A stretch of 64,000 nt of DNA, from assembly GCF_036014175.1 (NCBI RefSeq), contig NZ_CP107917.1, positions 3,968,001 to 4,032,000 of the forward strand. Direction: 5' to 3'. A model generated the notes under the pieces. That model was not told where the DNA came from. It was given only the letters and a program-made list of their open reading frames with translations, and ran no database searches. The first letter of the stretch is position 1. Each line of letters begins with the position of its first letter. Shown piece after piece: positions 16,252-24,641 of this stretch. The stretch is from Streptomyces sp. NBC_00443 (GTDB lineage Bacteria > Actinomycetota > Actinomycetes > Streptomycetales > Streptomycetaceae). Made by a program: the position numbers and the translations under genes.

Positions 16252-17187
16252 ATGACTGCGCCAACGAAGCCCCCGCACAGCGACTCCACCGACGCCGGCT
16301 GCGACGCCCCCCTCGCCGAGCCGCTGCAAGCAACCGTCATCGAATGGTTCGACGAGAACGCCCGCGACCTCCCCTGGCGGCGGCCCGAAGCCGGTCCCTG
16401 GGGAGTGATGGTCAGTGAGTTCATGCTGCAGCAGACGCCCGTGAACCGCGTCCTGCCCGTCTACGAGCAGTGGCTCACCCGCTGGCCCCGCCCCGCCGAC
16501 CTGGCCAAGGACGCGCCCGGCGAGGCCGTCCGCGCCTGGGGCCGGCTCGGCTACCCGCGCCGTGCGCTGCGGCTGCACGGCGCCGCCGTCGCCATAGCGG
16601 AACGGCACGGCGGGGACGTACCGACCGACCACGCCCAGCTCCTCGCGCTGCCCGGCATCGGCGAGTACACGGCCGCGGCGGTCGCCTCCTTCGCCTACGG
16701 TCAACGGCACGCCGTCCTGGACACCAACGTCCGCCGGGTCCTCGCCCGTGCCGTGACCGGCGTGCAGTACCCGCCGAACGCCACCACCGCCGCCGAGCGC
16801 AAGCTCGCCCGCACGCTGCTCCCCGACGACGAGGGCACCGCCGCCCGCTGGGCCGCGGCCTCCATGGAACTCGGTGCGCTGGTGTGCACCGCGAAGAACG
16901 AGTCGTGCCACCGCTGCCCGATCACCGCACAGTGCGCCTGGCAGCTCGCGGGCAAGCCGGAGCACGAGGGCCCGCCGCGCCGCGGTCAGACGTACGCCGG
17001 AACGGACCGTCAGGTGCGCGGCAAGCTGCTCGCCGTACTCCGCGACGCCCATACGCCCGTCCCGCAGGCGGCGCTCGACCGGGTGTGGCACGAGCCGGTG
17101 CAGCGCGCCCGCGCCCTGGACGGCCTCGTCTCGGACGGTCTGGTGGAGCCGCTGCAGGGCGGGATGTACCGGCTGCCGCTGGGCTGA
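16252..17187 (+). CDS. mutY: A/G-specific adenine glycosylase
   Basis: MutY removes adenine mispaired with 8-oxoguanine. The 311-aa protein has the endonuclease III fold with VMVSEFMLQQTPVNRVLPVY, a helix-hairpin-helix LPGIGEYTAAAVASFAYGQ, the catalytic Asp in VLDTNVRRVLAR and the [4Fe-4S] ligands C-x6-C-x2-C-x5-C in CTAKNESCHRCPITAQC. It is shorter than E. coli MutY and ends soon after a small winged-helix-like tail, as in other Streptomyces copies. ATG 16252 was chosen; the frame upstream runs through the intergenic repeat. Confidence 0.94.
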   Translation: MTAPTKPPHSDSTDAGCDAPLAEPLQATVIEWFDENARDLPWRRPEAGPWGVMVSEFMLQQTPVNRVLPVYEQWLTRWPRPADLAKDAPGEAVRAWGRLGYPRRALRLHGAAVAIAERHGGDVPTDHAQLLALPGIGEYTAAAVASFAYGQRHAVLDTNVRRVLARAVTGVQYPPNATTAAERKLARTLLPDDEGTAARWAAASMELGALVCTAKNESCHRCPITAQCAWQLAGKPEHEGPPRRGQTYAGTDRQVRGKLLAVLRDAHTPVPQAALDRVWHEPVQRARALDGLVSDGLVEPLQGGMYRLPLG

Positions 17188-17540
17188 CGCACCGACACGT
17201 CGCCCACGCGTGGGGCGCGTCACGGACGCACAGCCACATCACAGCCGTAGAGCGTCTGCAACACAGAAGGCACAGCCGCCGCACGGCCGCTACATGGCCA
17301 CAATGCGGACATAACATCCCATACGCACCCTCAACTCCCCTGCCGTTTTATCCCTTTCCTGCTTCCGTTACACAACCGACGGACAGCCGAGCGCTAGCCG
17401 CAGGCTGCTTCGGACAGCCCCGTGACAACGCCTCCGTAGCTTCATTTCCGTACCCGACAGGCGGGGACGACTACGAACCACAGGCATTTACAACCGGCGG
17501 CCAACGAGCCGACGGGTACGGGGAATCGGAGGCGGTCAAC
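17188..17540 (+). promoter_or_regulatory. Upstream region of sigE
   Basis: 353 nt between mutY and sigE with lower GC than the genes and no credible ORF. It should hold the sigE promoter, which in S. coelicolor is switched on by the phosphorylated response regulator CseB. I cannot place the -10/-35 boxes or the CseB site with confidence; short A/T-containing stretches at 17300-17370 (ATAACATCCC, TTTTATCCC) are the likeliest area. Confidence 0.45.
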
Positions 17541-18080
17541 ATGGCGCAGGGAGAGGTGCTCGAGTTCGAGGAGTACGTCCGCACCCGGCAGGACGCGCTG
17601 CTGCGCAGTGCCCGCCGGCTGGTCCCGGACCCGGTGGACGCCCAGGACCTGCTGCAGACGGCGCTGGTGCGGACGTACCACCGCTGGGACGGCATCGCGG
17701 ACAAGCGACTCGCGGACGCCTACCTGCGCCGCGTCATGATCAACACGCGGACCGAGTGGTGGCGGGCCCGGAAGCTGGAGGAGGTGCCGACCGAGCAGCT
17801 GCCGGACGCCTCGGTCGACGACTCCACCGAGCAGCACGCGGACCGCGCCCTGCTGATGGACATCATGAAGGTGCTCGCTCCCAAGCAGCGCAGTGTCGTG
17901 GTGCTGCGACACTGGGAGCAGATGTCCACTGAGGAGACGGCCGCCGCCCTCGGCATGTCGGCCGGAACGGTCAAGAGCACGCTGCACCGGGCGCTCGCCC
18001 GGCTCCGCGAGGAGCTGGAGAGCCGCGATCTGGACGCACGCGCGCTGGAGCGTGAGGAGCGGGAGCGTTGCGCGGCCTAG
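17541..18080 (+). CDS. sigE: ECF RNA polymerase sigma factor SigE
   Basis: A 179-aa ECF sigma factor that directs the cell-envelope stress response. Region 2: EFEEYVRTRQDALLRSARRLVPDPVDAQDLLQTALVRTYHRWD; region 4: LAPKQRSVVVLRHWEQMSTEETAAALGMSAGTVKSTLHRALARLREEL. The sequence and the cseA-cseB-cseC genes that follow identify the known Streptomyces sigE cluster. There is no anti-sigma factor; activity is set by transcription through CseB/CseC. ATG 17541 has GGAGG 9-13 nt upstream. In S. coelicolor most transcripts stop just after sigE with some read-through; I saw no strong hairpin here because cseA overlaps. Confidence 0.96.
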   Translation: MAQGEVLEFEEYVRTRQDALLRSARRLVPDPVDAQDLLQTALVRTYHRWDGIADKRLADAYLRRVMINTRTEWWRARKLEEVPTEQLPDASVDDSTEQHADRALLMDIMKVLAPKQRSVVVLRHWEQMSTEETAAALGMSAGTVKSTLHRALARLREELESRDLDARALEREERERCAA

Positions 18081-18823
18081 GCACGACGACGGGCGGCACC
18101 GGGCGCGCGGAAGCGGGTGACGGGGGCACCGACGGGGACAGCGGGGACCTCGGCTCACCCCGGTCCGGGCCCGCACCCGTCCGGGGGACCTTCCAGGCGG
18201 CGTTCACGGCGGTGGCCGTGGTCGTCGCCCTCGCCCTTTTCGCCTCCGGGTGCGCCACCGGCGGAACCGGTGCCCGCGACGAGGGACCGGCCCACGCCGA
18301 CTCGGTGGGCGAAGCGGCCGTCTCGTCGACGCTCGCACCCTCGCCCTCGCCCTCGGCGTCGGCCTCGGCGGTGCCGGACCGGACGGAGGCCGTCCGCCTG
18401 GTCAAGGCGGACCCGGCGGTCTCGGCGGAGGTCAAACGCGAGCTGAAGCCGTGCGTCTCCGACGACTATCCCGTCGACGTGTCGTACGGCGATCTGACCG
18501 GCGGACCCTCGGACGACATCGTGGTCAACGTCCTGTCCTGCGGCGACGCGGTCGGCGTCGGCTCGTACGTCTACCGGGAGTCGGAGGGCGCGTACCGCAA
18601 TGTGTTCAAGGCCGAGGAGCCGCCCGTCTATGCGGAGATCGACCGCGGCTACCTGGTGGTGACCAAGCAGGTGTACGCGAAGGACGACGCGCTGTCGAAC
18701 CCGTCCAGCGAGAACGTGATCTCATACGAGTGGACGTCCGGCCGCTTCGTCCTGAAGTTCAGGACACGCACGGACTACGGCACCCTCGGCAGTGACGAGG
18801 AGTCGGCGGCGCCGGACGGCTGA
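18068..18823 (+). CDS. cseA: CseA lipoprotein, modulator of the SigE system
   Basis: 251 aa from TTG 18068, which overlaps the end of sigE by 13 nt. A cytoplasmic Gly/Thr-rich start of about 40 residues precedes a hydrophobic segment and lipobox (AVAVVVALALFASGC), then a Ser/Pro/Ala linker (APSPSPSASASAVP) and an extracytoplasmic domain. In S. coelicolor CseA is an outer-face lipoprotein whose loss raises sigE expression. Position between sigE and cseB secures the assignment. The start is uncertain: no ATG or GTG lies in frame before the signal peptide. Confidence 0.88.
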   Translation: MRGLGTTTGGTGRAEAGDGGTDGDSGDLGSPRSGPAPVRGTFQAAFTAVAVVVALALFASGCATGGTGARDEGPAHADSVGEAAVSSTLAPSPSPSASASAVPDRTEAVRLVKADPAVSAEVKRELKPCVSDDYPVDVSYGDLTGGPSDDIVVNVLSCGDAVGVGSYVYRESEGAYRNVFKAEEPPVYAEIDRGYLVVTKQVYAKDDALSNPSSENVISYEWTSGRFVLKFRTRTDYGTLGSDEESAAPDG

Positions 18824-18982
18824 GGTCCGGTCGCGACGGCAGTGAACGCATCGCGCGCTTCACGCGTCCCTCAAGTGGACACGTCCGACGCACCCGGAAG
18901 ACGAGCACGGCCGGCGAACACCGCTGACGAGCACCGCTGAAGGCATACGGCAACACGGAACACGAGGACTGAGAGCACCGGG

Positions 18983-19687
18983 ATGGCAGACCAGACCCAC
19001 GTCCTGTTCGTCGAGGACGACGACGTCATCCGCGAGGCCACCCAACTCGCCCTGGAGCGGGACGGCTTCGCGGTCACCGCCATGCCCGACGGGCTGTCGG
19101 GCCTGCAGGCGTTCCGGACCGACCGGCCGGACATCGCCCTGCTGGACGTCATGGTCCCGGGCCTGGACGGCGTCAGTCTGTGCCGCCGTATCCGCGACGA
19201 GTCGACGGTGCCGGTGATCATGCTCTCCGCCCGCGCGGACTCGATCGACGTGGTGCTGGGCCTGGAGGCCGGCGCCGACGACTATGTGACCAAGCCGTTC
19301 GACGGTGCCGTACTGGTCGCGCGGATCCGCGCGGTGCTGCGCCGCTTCGGGCACGCGAGCGGCCCCGACCGCGTGGACGAGGCCGAATCGGCCGCCGCCG
19401 GCGGGATGCTGGCCTTCGGTGACCTGGAGGTCGACACCGAGGGCATGGAGGTGCGCAGGGACGGGCAGCCGGTTGCCCTCACGCCGACCGAGATGCGGCT
19501 GCTGCTGGAGTTCTCGTCGGCGCCGGGCACGGTGCTGTCGCGGGACAAGCTGCTGGAGCGCGTCTGGGACTACGGCTGGGGCGGGGACACCCGTGTCGTC
19601 GACGTCCATGTGCAGCGGCTGCGGCAGAAGATCGGCCAGGACCGCATCGAGACGGTCCGCGGCTTCGGCTACAAGTTGAAGGCCTGA
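18983..19687 (+). CDS. cseB: Response regulator CseB (OmpR/PhoB family)
   Basis: 234 aa. Receiver domain with FVEDDDVI, phospho-acceptor D55 in LLDVMVPGLDG, and K in TKPFDGAVL; OmpR-type winged helix at about 135-232 (LTPTEMRLLLEFSSAPGTVLSRDKLLERVWDYGWGGDTRVVDVHVQRLRQKIG). In S. coelicolor CseB activates the sigE promoter when CseC senses cell-wall damage such as that caused by vancomycin or lysozyme. It is separated from cseA by 159 nt, long enough for an additional promoter, and from cseC by 11 nt. Confidence 0.95.
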   Translation: MADQTHVLFVEDDDVIREATQLALERDGFAVTAMPDGLSGLQAFRTDRPDIALLDVMVPGLDGVSLCRRIRDESTVPVIMLSARADSIDVVLGLEAGADDYVTKPFDGAVLVARIRAVLRRFGHASGPDRVDEAESAAAGGMLAFGDLEVDTEGMEVRRDGQPVALTPTEMRLLLEFSSAPGTVLSRDKLLERVWDYGWGGDTRVVDVHVQRLRQKIGQDRIETVRGFGYKLKA

Positions 19688-19698
19688 GCGGGGCCGGC

Positions 19699-21204
19699 AT
19701 GCGCGGGATGTTCAGACGCCCGGCTCCGTCCGGCGTGGTGCGCGCGGCGGGCCTCACGGACGCGGCCGACGCCGCGACCGTCGGTGGCCGTGGGACAGGC
19801 CTGGGTGCGGGAGCACATGCGGGCGCGCGCGTGAGTGGTCGTAGGAGCGGTGGCCGTACGAGCGGCCGCAGCGGCGCGCGCGGGCGCGGCCGGCTAGGGA
19901 GCCGTCTGGCCATTCGTACGGGTCTGCGGTGGAAGCTGAGCGCGGCGATCGCGCTGGTCGGCGCGCTCGTGGCGGTCGTGCTGAGCCTGGTCGTGCACAA
20001 CGCGGCCCGGGTCTCGATGCTGGACAACGCGCGCGACCTCGCCGACGAACGGATCCAGATCGCCCAGCGCAGCTACGAGCAGTCCAAGCGGCTGAACTTC
20101 CCCAACGCCACGATCGACGACCCGGAGCTGCCCGCGGCGCTGCGGGAGAAGGTCGAGGAGGGCCGGCGGGCCACCTACGTGACCGACACGCCGGGCGGCA
20201 CGCCCGACATCTGGGCGGCCGTACCGCTCACCAACGGCCATGTCATGTCGCTGCACACCGGGTTCACCGACCGCAGCGAGGACATCCTCGACGACCTCGA
20301 CAAGGCACTGATCATCGGATCCATCGCGGTCGTCTTCGGCGGCAGCGCTCTCGGCGTCCTCGTCGGCGGGCAGTTGTCGCGCCGGCTGCGCAAGGCGGCG
20401 GCAGCGGCGCACCAGGTCGCGAGCGGGCAGCCGGAGGTGCGGGTGCGGGACGCCATCGGGGGTGTCGTACGGGACGAGACCGACGATCTGGCGAGCGCGG
20501 TGGACGCGATGGCGGACGCGCTGCAGCAGCGGCTGGAGGCGGAGCGCCGGGTCACGGCGGACATCGCGCACGAACTGCGGACGCCGGTGACCGGTCTGCT
20601 GACCGCGGCCGAGCTGCTGCCGCCCAGCCGGCTCACCGAACTGGTCCTTGACCGGGCGAAGGCCATGCGCACGCTCGTGGAGGACGTCCTGGAGGTGGCC
20701 CGTCTGGACAGCGCCTCGGAGCGGGCCGAGCTGCAGGACATCATTCTGGGCGAGTTCGTCAGCCGGCGGGTCTCGGCGAAGGACCCCGGCATCGAGGTGC
20801 GGGTCGTCCACGAGTCGGAGGTCACGACGGACCCGCGGCGCCTGGAGCGGGTGCTGTTCAACCTGCTGGCGAACGCCGCGAAGCACGGCCGGCCGCCCAT
20901 CGAGGTCACGGTCGAGGGCCGGGTCATCCGGGTCCGCGACCACGGCCCCGGGTTCCCCGAGGACCTGCTCGCCGACGGGCCGAGCCGCTTCCGCACGGGC
21001 AGCAGTGACCGCGCGGGCCACGGTCACGGTCTCGGCCTGACGATCGCGGCAGGTCAGGCCCGGGTCCTCGGTGCCCGCCTGACCTTCCGCAACGTACGGC
21101 CGCCGGGTGCTGCGGAGCATGTGCAGGCGGAGGGCGCGGTGGCAGTCCTCTGGCTCCCGGAGCACGCGCCGACGAATACGGGAAGCTACCCGATGCTGCC
21201 GTAG
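19699..21204 (+). CDS. cseC: Sensor histidine kinase CseC
   Basis: 501 aa. After a Gly/Arg-rich start of about 70 residues there are two membrane helices (about 79-100 and 203-224) bounding a sensor loop of about 100 residues, a HAMP region, the phospho-acceptor H291 in ADIAHELRTPVTGLL, the N box LFNLLANAAKHGRPP and a G box in DHGPGFPEDLL...GHGHGLGLTIA. Together with CseB it controls sigE in response to envelope stress. ATG 19699 is 11 nt after cseB; a later start near residue 68 is possible because the N-terminal stretch is of low complexity. Confidence 0.95.
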   Translation: MRGMFRRPAPSGVVRAAGLTDAADAATVGGRGTGLGAGAHAGARVSGRRSGGRTSGRSGARGRGRLGSRLAIRTGLRWKLSAAIALVGALVAVVLSLVVHNAARVSMLDNARDLADERIQIAQRSYEQSKRLNFPNATIDDPELPAALREKVEEGRRATYVTDTPGGTPDIWAAVPLTNGHVMSLHTGFTDRSEDILDDLDKALIIGSIAVVFGGSALGVLVGGQLSRRLRKAAAAAHQVASGQPEVRVRDAIGGVVRDETDDLASAVDAMADALQQRLEAERRVTADIAHELRTPVTGLLTAAELLPPSRLTELVLDRAKAMRTLVEDVLEVARLDSASERAELQDIILGEFVSRRVSAKDPGIEVRVVHESEVTTDPRRLERVLFNLLANAAKHGRPPIEVTVEGRVIRVRDHGPGFPEDLLADGPSRFRTGSSDRAGHGHGLGLTIAAGQARVLGARLTFRNVRPPGAAEHVQAEGAVAVLWLPEHAPTNTGSYPMLP

Positions 21205-21263
21205 GCCTGTTCCGATGCGCCCGCCGACAGTGGGGCCCGCTCCTCAGGCAGCTTGGCGGCTGC

Positions 21264-21698
21264 TCACCCGAACGACTTCGAGAAGTCGAGCTCCTCGCTC
21301 CGCTCGGTCAGCGAGTACCAGTTGCCGTTGTCGTCGCGGAAGATCGCCTCGATGCCGTACGGCCGCTCCTGCGGCTCCTGGATGAACTCCACCCCGCGTG
21401 CCTTGAAGGTCTCGTAGTCCCCCCGGCAGTCGTCGGTCCGGAACGCCCCGGCCCCGATGACGCCCTTCCCGACGAGCGTCTTCAGCGCCTCGGAGGACTC
21501 GGGGTCGAGACCGGGCCCGTCGAGGCTCATCAGCGCGAGCTCGACGTCCGGCTGGTCCTTGGCGCCCACGGTGACCCATCGCATGTCGCCCATGGACAGG
21601 TCGTTGCGCACCTCGAAGCCGATCTTCTCGGTGAAGAAGACCTTGGTGCGCTGCTGGTCAAACGTCCATACGGTGGTGATGCCGAGGCCCTTGATCAT
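21264..21698 (-). CDS. VOC family protein (glyoxalase/bleomycin-resistance fold)
   Basis: 144-aa single VOC domain with two beta-alpha-beta-beta-beta modules: TTVWTFDQQRTKVFFTEKIGFEVRND and FRTDDCRGDYETFKARGVEFIQEPQERPYGIEAIFRDDNGNWYSLTE. The last motif carries the Glu that usually binds metal. The PhnB/glyoxalase-like type does not reveal the substrate. It is 60 nt downstream of the AraC-type gene on the same strand, so the two are likely one operon and the regulator may respond to the same compound. Confidence 0.88.
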   Translation of the reverse strand: MIKGLGITTVWTFDQQRTKVFFTEKIGFEVRNDLSMGDMRWVTVGAKDQPDVELALMSLDGPGLDPESSEALKTLVGKGVIGAGAFRTDDCRGDYETFKARGVEFIQEPQERPYGIEAIFRDDNGNWYSLTERSEELDFSKSFG

Positions 21699-21758
21699 GA
21701 CGGTGCCCTCCCGTGCTGTGGCTGGTTGTTCTCTCCGTCACGTTAGGCAGAGGCGCCA

Positions 21759-22229
21759 TCAGGGCGCTTCTCCAAACTTGCTCTTCTGCCGCTCCCCCTG
21801 CGGCTCCCCTTCGCGGCGCCGGAATCCCCCGGCCCACAGCATCGCGTAGCAGCCTGGTATCAACGCCGCTCCCCGCCCGACATGCTTCTCCCGGTACTCC
21901 GTCGGCGTCAGTCCGGTCCGTGTCTTGAACCGCGCCGAGAACGTGCCGAGGCTGCTGAACCCGACCAGATGACAGATCTCCGTCACGGTCAGATTGGCCC
22001 CCCGCAGATACTCCTCGGCCCGCTCGATCCGCCGATGCGTCAGGTACTGCCCCGGCGTCTCCCCGTAAGCCGCCTTGAACGCCCGCACGAAGTGATACCG
22101 CGAGTACCCGGCATGCGCGGCAACGGCATCCAGGTCGAGCCCCGGGTCGGCCCACTCCCGATCCATGGCGTCCTTCGCCAACCGCAACTGCCGCACCTTG
22201 CCCATGGGTCCGATGGTGACACGGCCCAC
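21759..22229 (-). CDS. AraC family transcriptional regulator
   Basis: 156 aa, essentially only the double helix-turn-helix domain: AKDAMDREWADPGLDLDAVAAHAGYSRYHFVRAFKAAYGETPGQYLTHRRIERAEEYLRGANLTVTEICHLVGFSSLGTFSARFKTRTGLTPTEYR spans about 18-115. No separate ligand domain. GTG 22229 was chosen because GGGAGG lies about 8 nt upstream; ATG 22205 is an alternative eight codons later. Probably regulates the VOC gene behind it, and perhaps others. Confidence 0.9.
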   Translation of the reverse strand: MGRVTIGPMGKVRQLRLAKDAMDREWADPGLDLDAVAAHAGYSRYHFVRAFKAAYGETPGQYLTHRRIERAEEYLRGANLTVTEICHLVGFSSLGTFSARFKTRTGLTPTEYREKHVGRGAALIPGCYAMLWAGGFRRREGEPQGERQKSKFGEAP

Positions 22230-22308
22230 TGACACCCCTCCCGGCCACCGGCCAAGGCGAAGGCCCCCGGGACGGAACGTCGCCGAGGGCCCCACCCGAA
22301 CCGCCCAC

Positions 22309-23922
22309 TCAGACGGCCTCCACCACCGCCGCCTTGGCCCCCGTGCCATCCCCAGCGGCAGCGCCCCCATCGGCGTCAGTATCGGCGTCAGATGTCGGCC
22401 CCGCCCCCCGCAGCGGCACCTCCTTGACAAACACAGCCGCCACAAGGGCCACCACAGCCACCACGGCTCCCAGCAGAAACGCGGAATGCGTCCCGGCGGA
22501 CACCGCATGCTGGTACGCCTCCCGCACAGCCTCCGGCAGCTTCGCCAGACCCGCCGCATTCACCTGAGCCGACTGCTCGGTCACCCGCGCGCCCAGCGCC
22601 CCGCCCTGCTCGGCCATGACGTCCTGGACGCGGCTGTTGAACAGCGCCCCCATGATCGCGACCCCGAACGAGGACCCGAGCGTACGGAACAGCGTGGTGG
22701 ACGACGACGCGACACCCATGTCCTTCATCTCGACGCTGTTCTGCGCGACCAGCATGGTGATCTGCATCAGACAGCCCATGCCGAACCCGACCACCGCCAT
22801 GAACACCCCGGACATGAACCGGCTCGTCCCGGTGTCCATCGTCGACAGCAGATAGAGCCCGACGACCATCAGCGCACTGCCGACGACCGGGAACACCTTG
22901 TACCGCCCGGTGTTCGTGGTCACACGCCCGGCGACCATCGAGGTCACCAGCATCGCGCCGAGCATGGGCAGCAGCAGAAGCCCGGAGTTGGTGGCGGAAG
23001 CCCCCTGCACGGACTGCTGGTACAGCGGCAGGAACAGCGTCGCCCCGAACATCACGAACCCGACGATGAACCCGATCACGGACATCAGAGTGAAGTTCCG
23101 GCTGCGGAAGATGTGCAGCGGCACCACCGGCTCCGCCGCCTTGGTCTGCCAGAACACGAACCCGACGAGCGCGGCGACCCCGATCCCGATGAGCTCCATG
23201 ATCCGCGCGGACGTCCACGCGTACTCCGTACCGCCCCACGTGGTCACCAGCACGATCGCGGTAATCCCCACGGTCAGCAGCCCGGCCCCGAGATAGTCGA
23301 TCCGCGCCTGCGACCGCTTCCTCGGCAGATGCAGCACGACACTGATCGCGGCGAGCGCCACGACCCCGAGCGGCAGGTTGATGTAGAAGGCCCAGCGCCA
23401 GCCCCAGTGGTCGGTGATGGTGCCACCGACGAGCGGCCCGGCGATCATCGCGAGCGCCATCACGCCGGCCATCATGCCCTGGTACTTGCCCCGCTCACGC
23501 GGCGGAATCAGATCGCCGATGATCGCCATGACGCCGACCATCAGACCACCGGCGCCCAGCCCCTGCACCGCCCGGAACGCGATCAGCTGTCCCATGTCCT
23601 GGGCCATGCCGCTCAGCACGGACCCGATGAGGAACAGCACGATCGACGCCATGAACATGCCCTTACGGCCGTACATGTCGCCGAGCTTGCCCCACAGCGG
23701 TGTGGAGGCCGCGGTCGCCAGCGTGTACGACGTCACCACCCACGACAGATGCTCCAGGCCGCCCAGCTCGCCCACGATCGTCGGCATGGCAGTGCCCACG
23801 ATCATGTTGTCGAGCATCGCGAGCATCATCGTGATCATCAGCGCGAGCAGCACGACACGCACGCTCTTCGGCTGTTTACCCGCAGGCTCCGCCTCTGTGT
23901 CCACTGTTTTGGTGTCCGCCAT
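22309..23922 (-). CDS. MFS drug exporter, DHA2 (EmrB/QacA) family
   Basis: 537 aa with about 14 membrane helices. Signature features: LDNMIVGTAMPTI in helix 1 (acid residue of the D1 motif), LWGKLGDMYGRKGMF (motif A), GLGAGGLMVGVMAIIGDLIPPRERGKYQ and WGWRWAFYINLPLGVVAL (motif C/D region). DHA2 proteins export drugs and cationic dyes in exchange for protons. ATG 23922 has GGGAGTGGG upstream. It is divergent from a TetR gene with a 23-bp inverted repeat between them, which is the usual arrangement for a substrate-induced efflux pump. Confidence 0.95.
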   Translation of the reverse strand: MADTKTVDTEAEPAGKQPKSVRVVLLALMITMMLAMLDNMIVGTAMPTIVGELGGLEHLSWVVTSYTLATAASTPLWGKLGDMYGRKGMFMASIVLFLIGSVLSGMAQDMGQLIAFRAVQGLGAGGLMVGVMAIIGDLIPPRERGKYQGMMAGVMALAMIAGPLVGGTITDHWGWRWAFYINLPLGVVALAAISVVLHLPRKRSQARIDYLGAGLLTVGITAIVLVTTWGGTEYAWTSARIMELIGIGVAALVGFVFWQTKAAEPVVPLHIFRSRNFTLMSVIGFIVGFVMFGATLFLPLYQQSVQGASATNSGLLLLPMLGAMLVTSMVAGRVTTNTGRYKVFPVVGSALMVVGLYLLSTMDTGTSRFMSGVFMAVVGFGMGCLMQITMLVAQNSVEMKDMGVASSSTTLFRTLGSSFGVAIMGALFNSRVQDVMAEQGGALGARVTEQSAQVNAAGLAKLPEAVREAYQHAVSAGTHSAFLLGAVVAVVALVAAVFVKEVPLRGAGPTSDADTDADGGAAAGDGTGAKAAVVEAV

Positions 23923-23941
23923 CGTTCCCACTCCCCCGGCC

Positions 23942-24014
23942 ACTTACTTGCCGCCCGGCTAGTTGTCTACACTCAGGGAACCTAGGCGCGTAACTAGCCG
24001 GGCGTCAAGTAAGT
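23942..24014. promoter_or_regulatory. Likely TetR operator pair, 23-bp inverted repeat
   Basis: 23942-23964 and 23992-24014 are inverted copies of one another with a single mismatch in 23 bp, separated by 27 bp (starts ACTTACTTG, ends CGGCTAGTT). They lie in the 130-nt space between the exporter and the divergent TetR gene and so cover both promoters. This is what is expected for auto- and cross-repression by the TetR protein. The binding itself is inferred. Confidence 0.75.
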
Positions 24015-24052
24015 TTTATGGAAAGCCGAAGCGTACGAGGATGGGCGGCACC

Positions 24053-24628
24053 ATGGACGGCACCAAGCAGCGGCGCCGCGGGAACACCCGCCAGCGCATC
24101 CAGGACGTAGCCCTCGAACTCTTCGCCGAGCAGGGCTACGAGAAGACCTCCCTGCGCGAGATCGCCGAGCGCCTGGAGGTCACGAAAGCGGCCTTGTACT
24201 ACCACTTCAAAACGAAGGAAGAGATCATCGTCAGCCTCTTCGAGGACCTGACGAAGCCGATCGAGGACCTGATCGAGTGGGGCAGGCAGCAGCCGCACAC
24301 CCTCGAGACCAAGCAGGAGATCGTACGCCGCTACAGCCAGGTCCTGACCGACGCGTCACCGCTGTTCCGCTTCATGCAGGAGAACCAGGCGACGGTCCGC
24401 GATCTGAGCATCGGCGAGATGTTCAAGAACCGCATGCTGGGCATGCGCGACATCGTCATAGATCCGGACGCCGATCTGGTCGACCAGGTGCGCTGCATCA
24501 GCGCCCTGTTCACGATGCACGCCGGGATGTTCGTCCTGAAGGACCTCGAAGGCGACCCCGAGGAGAAGCGCACGGCCGTCCTCGAGGTCGCCACGGACCT
24601 GATCACCCAGGCGCACAAGGGCGCCTGA
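24053..24628 (+). CDS. TetR family regulator, probable repressor of the adjacent exporter
   Basis: 191 aa. N-terminal helix-turn-helix at about 12-58 (TRQRIQDVALELFAEQGYEKTSLREIAERLEVTKAALYYHFKTKEEI), followed by an all-helical ligand domain. ATG 24053 has GAGG about 12 nt upstream; ATG 24041, four codons earlier, is possible. Position and the 23-bp inverted repeat between it and the DHA2 exporter make it the likely local repressor, released by an exported compound. Confidence 0.92.
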   Translation: MDGTKQRRRGNTRQRIQDVALELFAEQGYEKTSLREIAERLEVTKAALYYHFKTKEEIIVSLFEDLTKPIEDLIEWGRQQPHTLETKQEIVRRYSQVLTDASPLFRFMQENQATVRDLSIGEMFKNRMLGMRDIVIDPDADLVDQVRCISALFTMHAGMFVLKDLEGDPEEKRTAVLEVATDLITQAHKGA

Positions 24629-24641
24629 GCGGCTCGGTCAC

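Noticed and set aside
22165..23985. 606-aa open frame opposite the DHA2 exporter
   Set aside because: Composition (His/Arg/Gln/Pro) is that of the reverse frame of a membrane protein.
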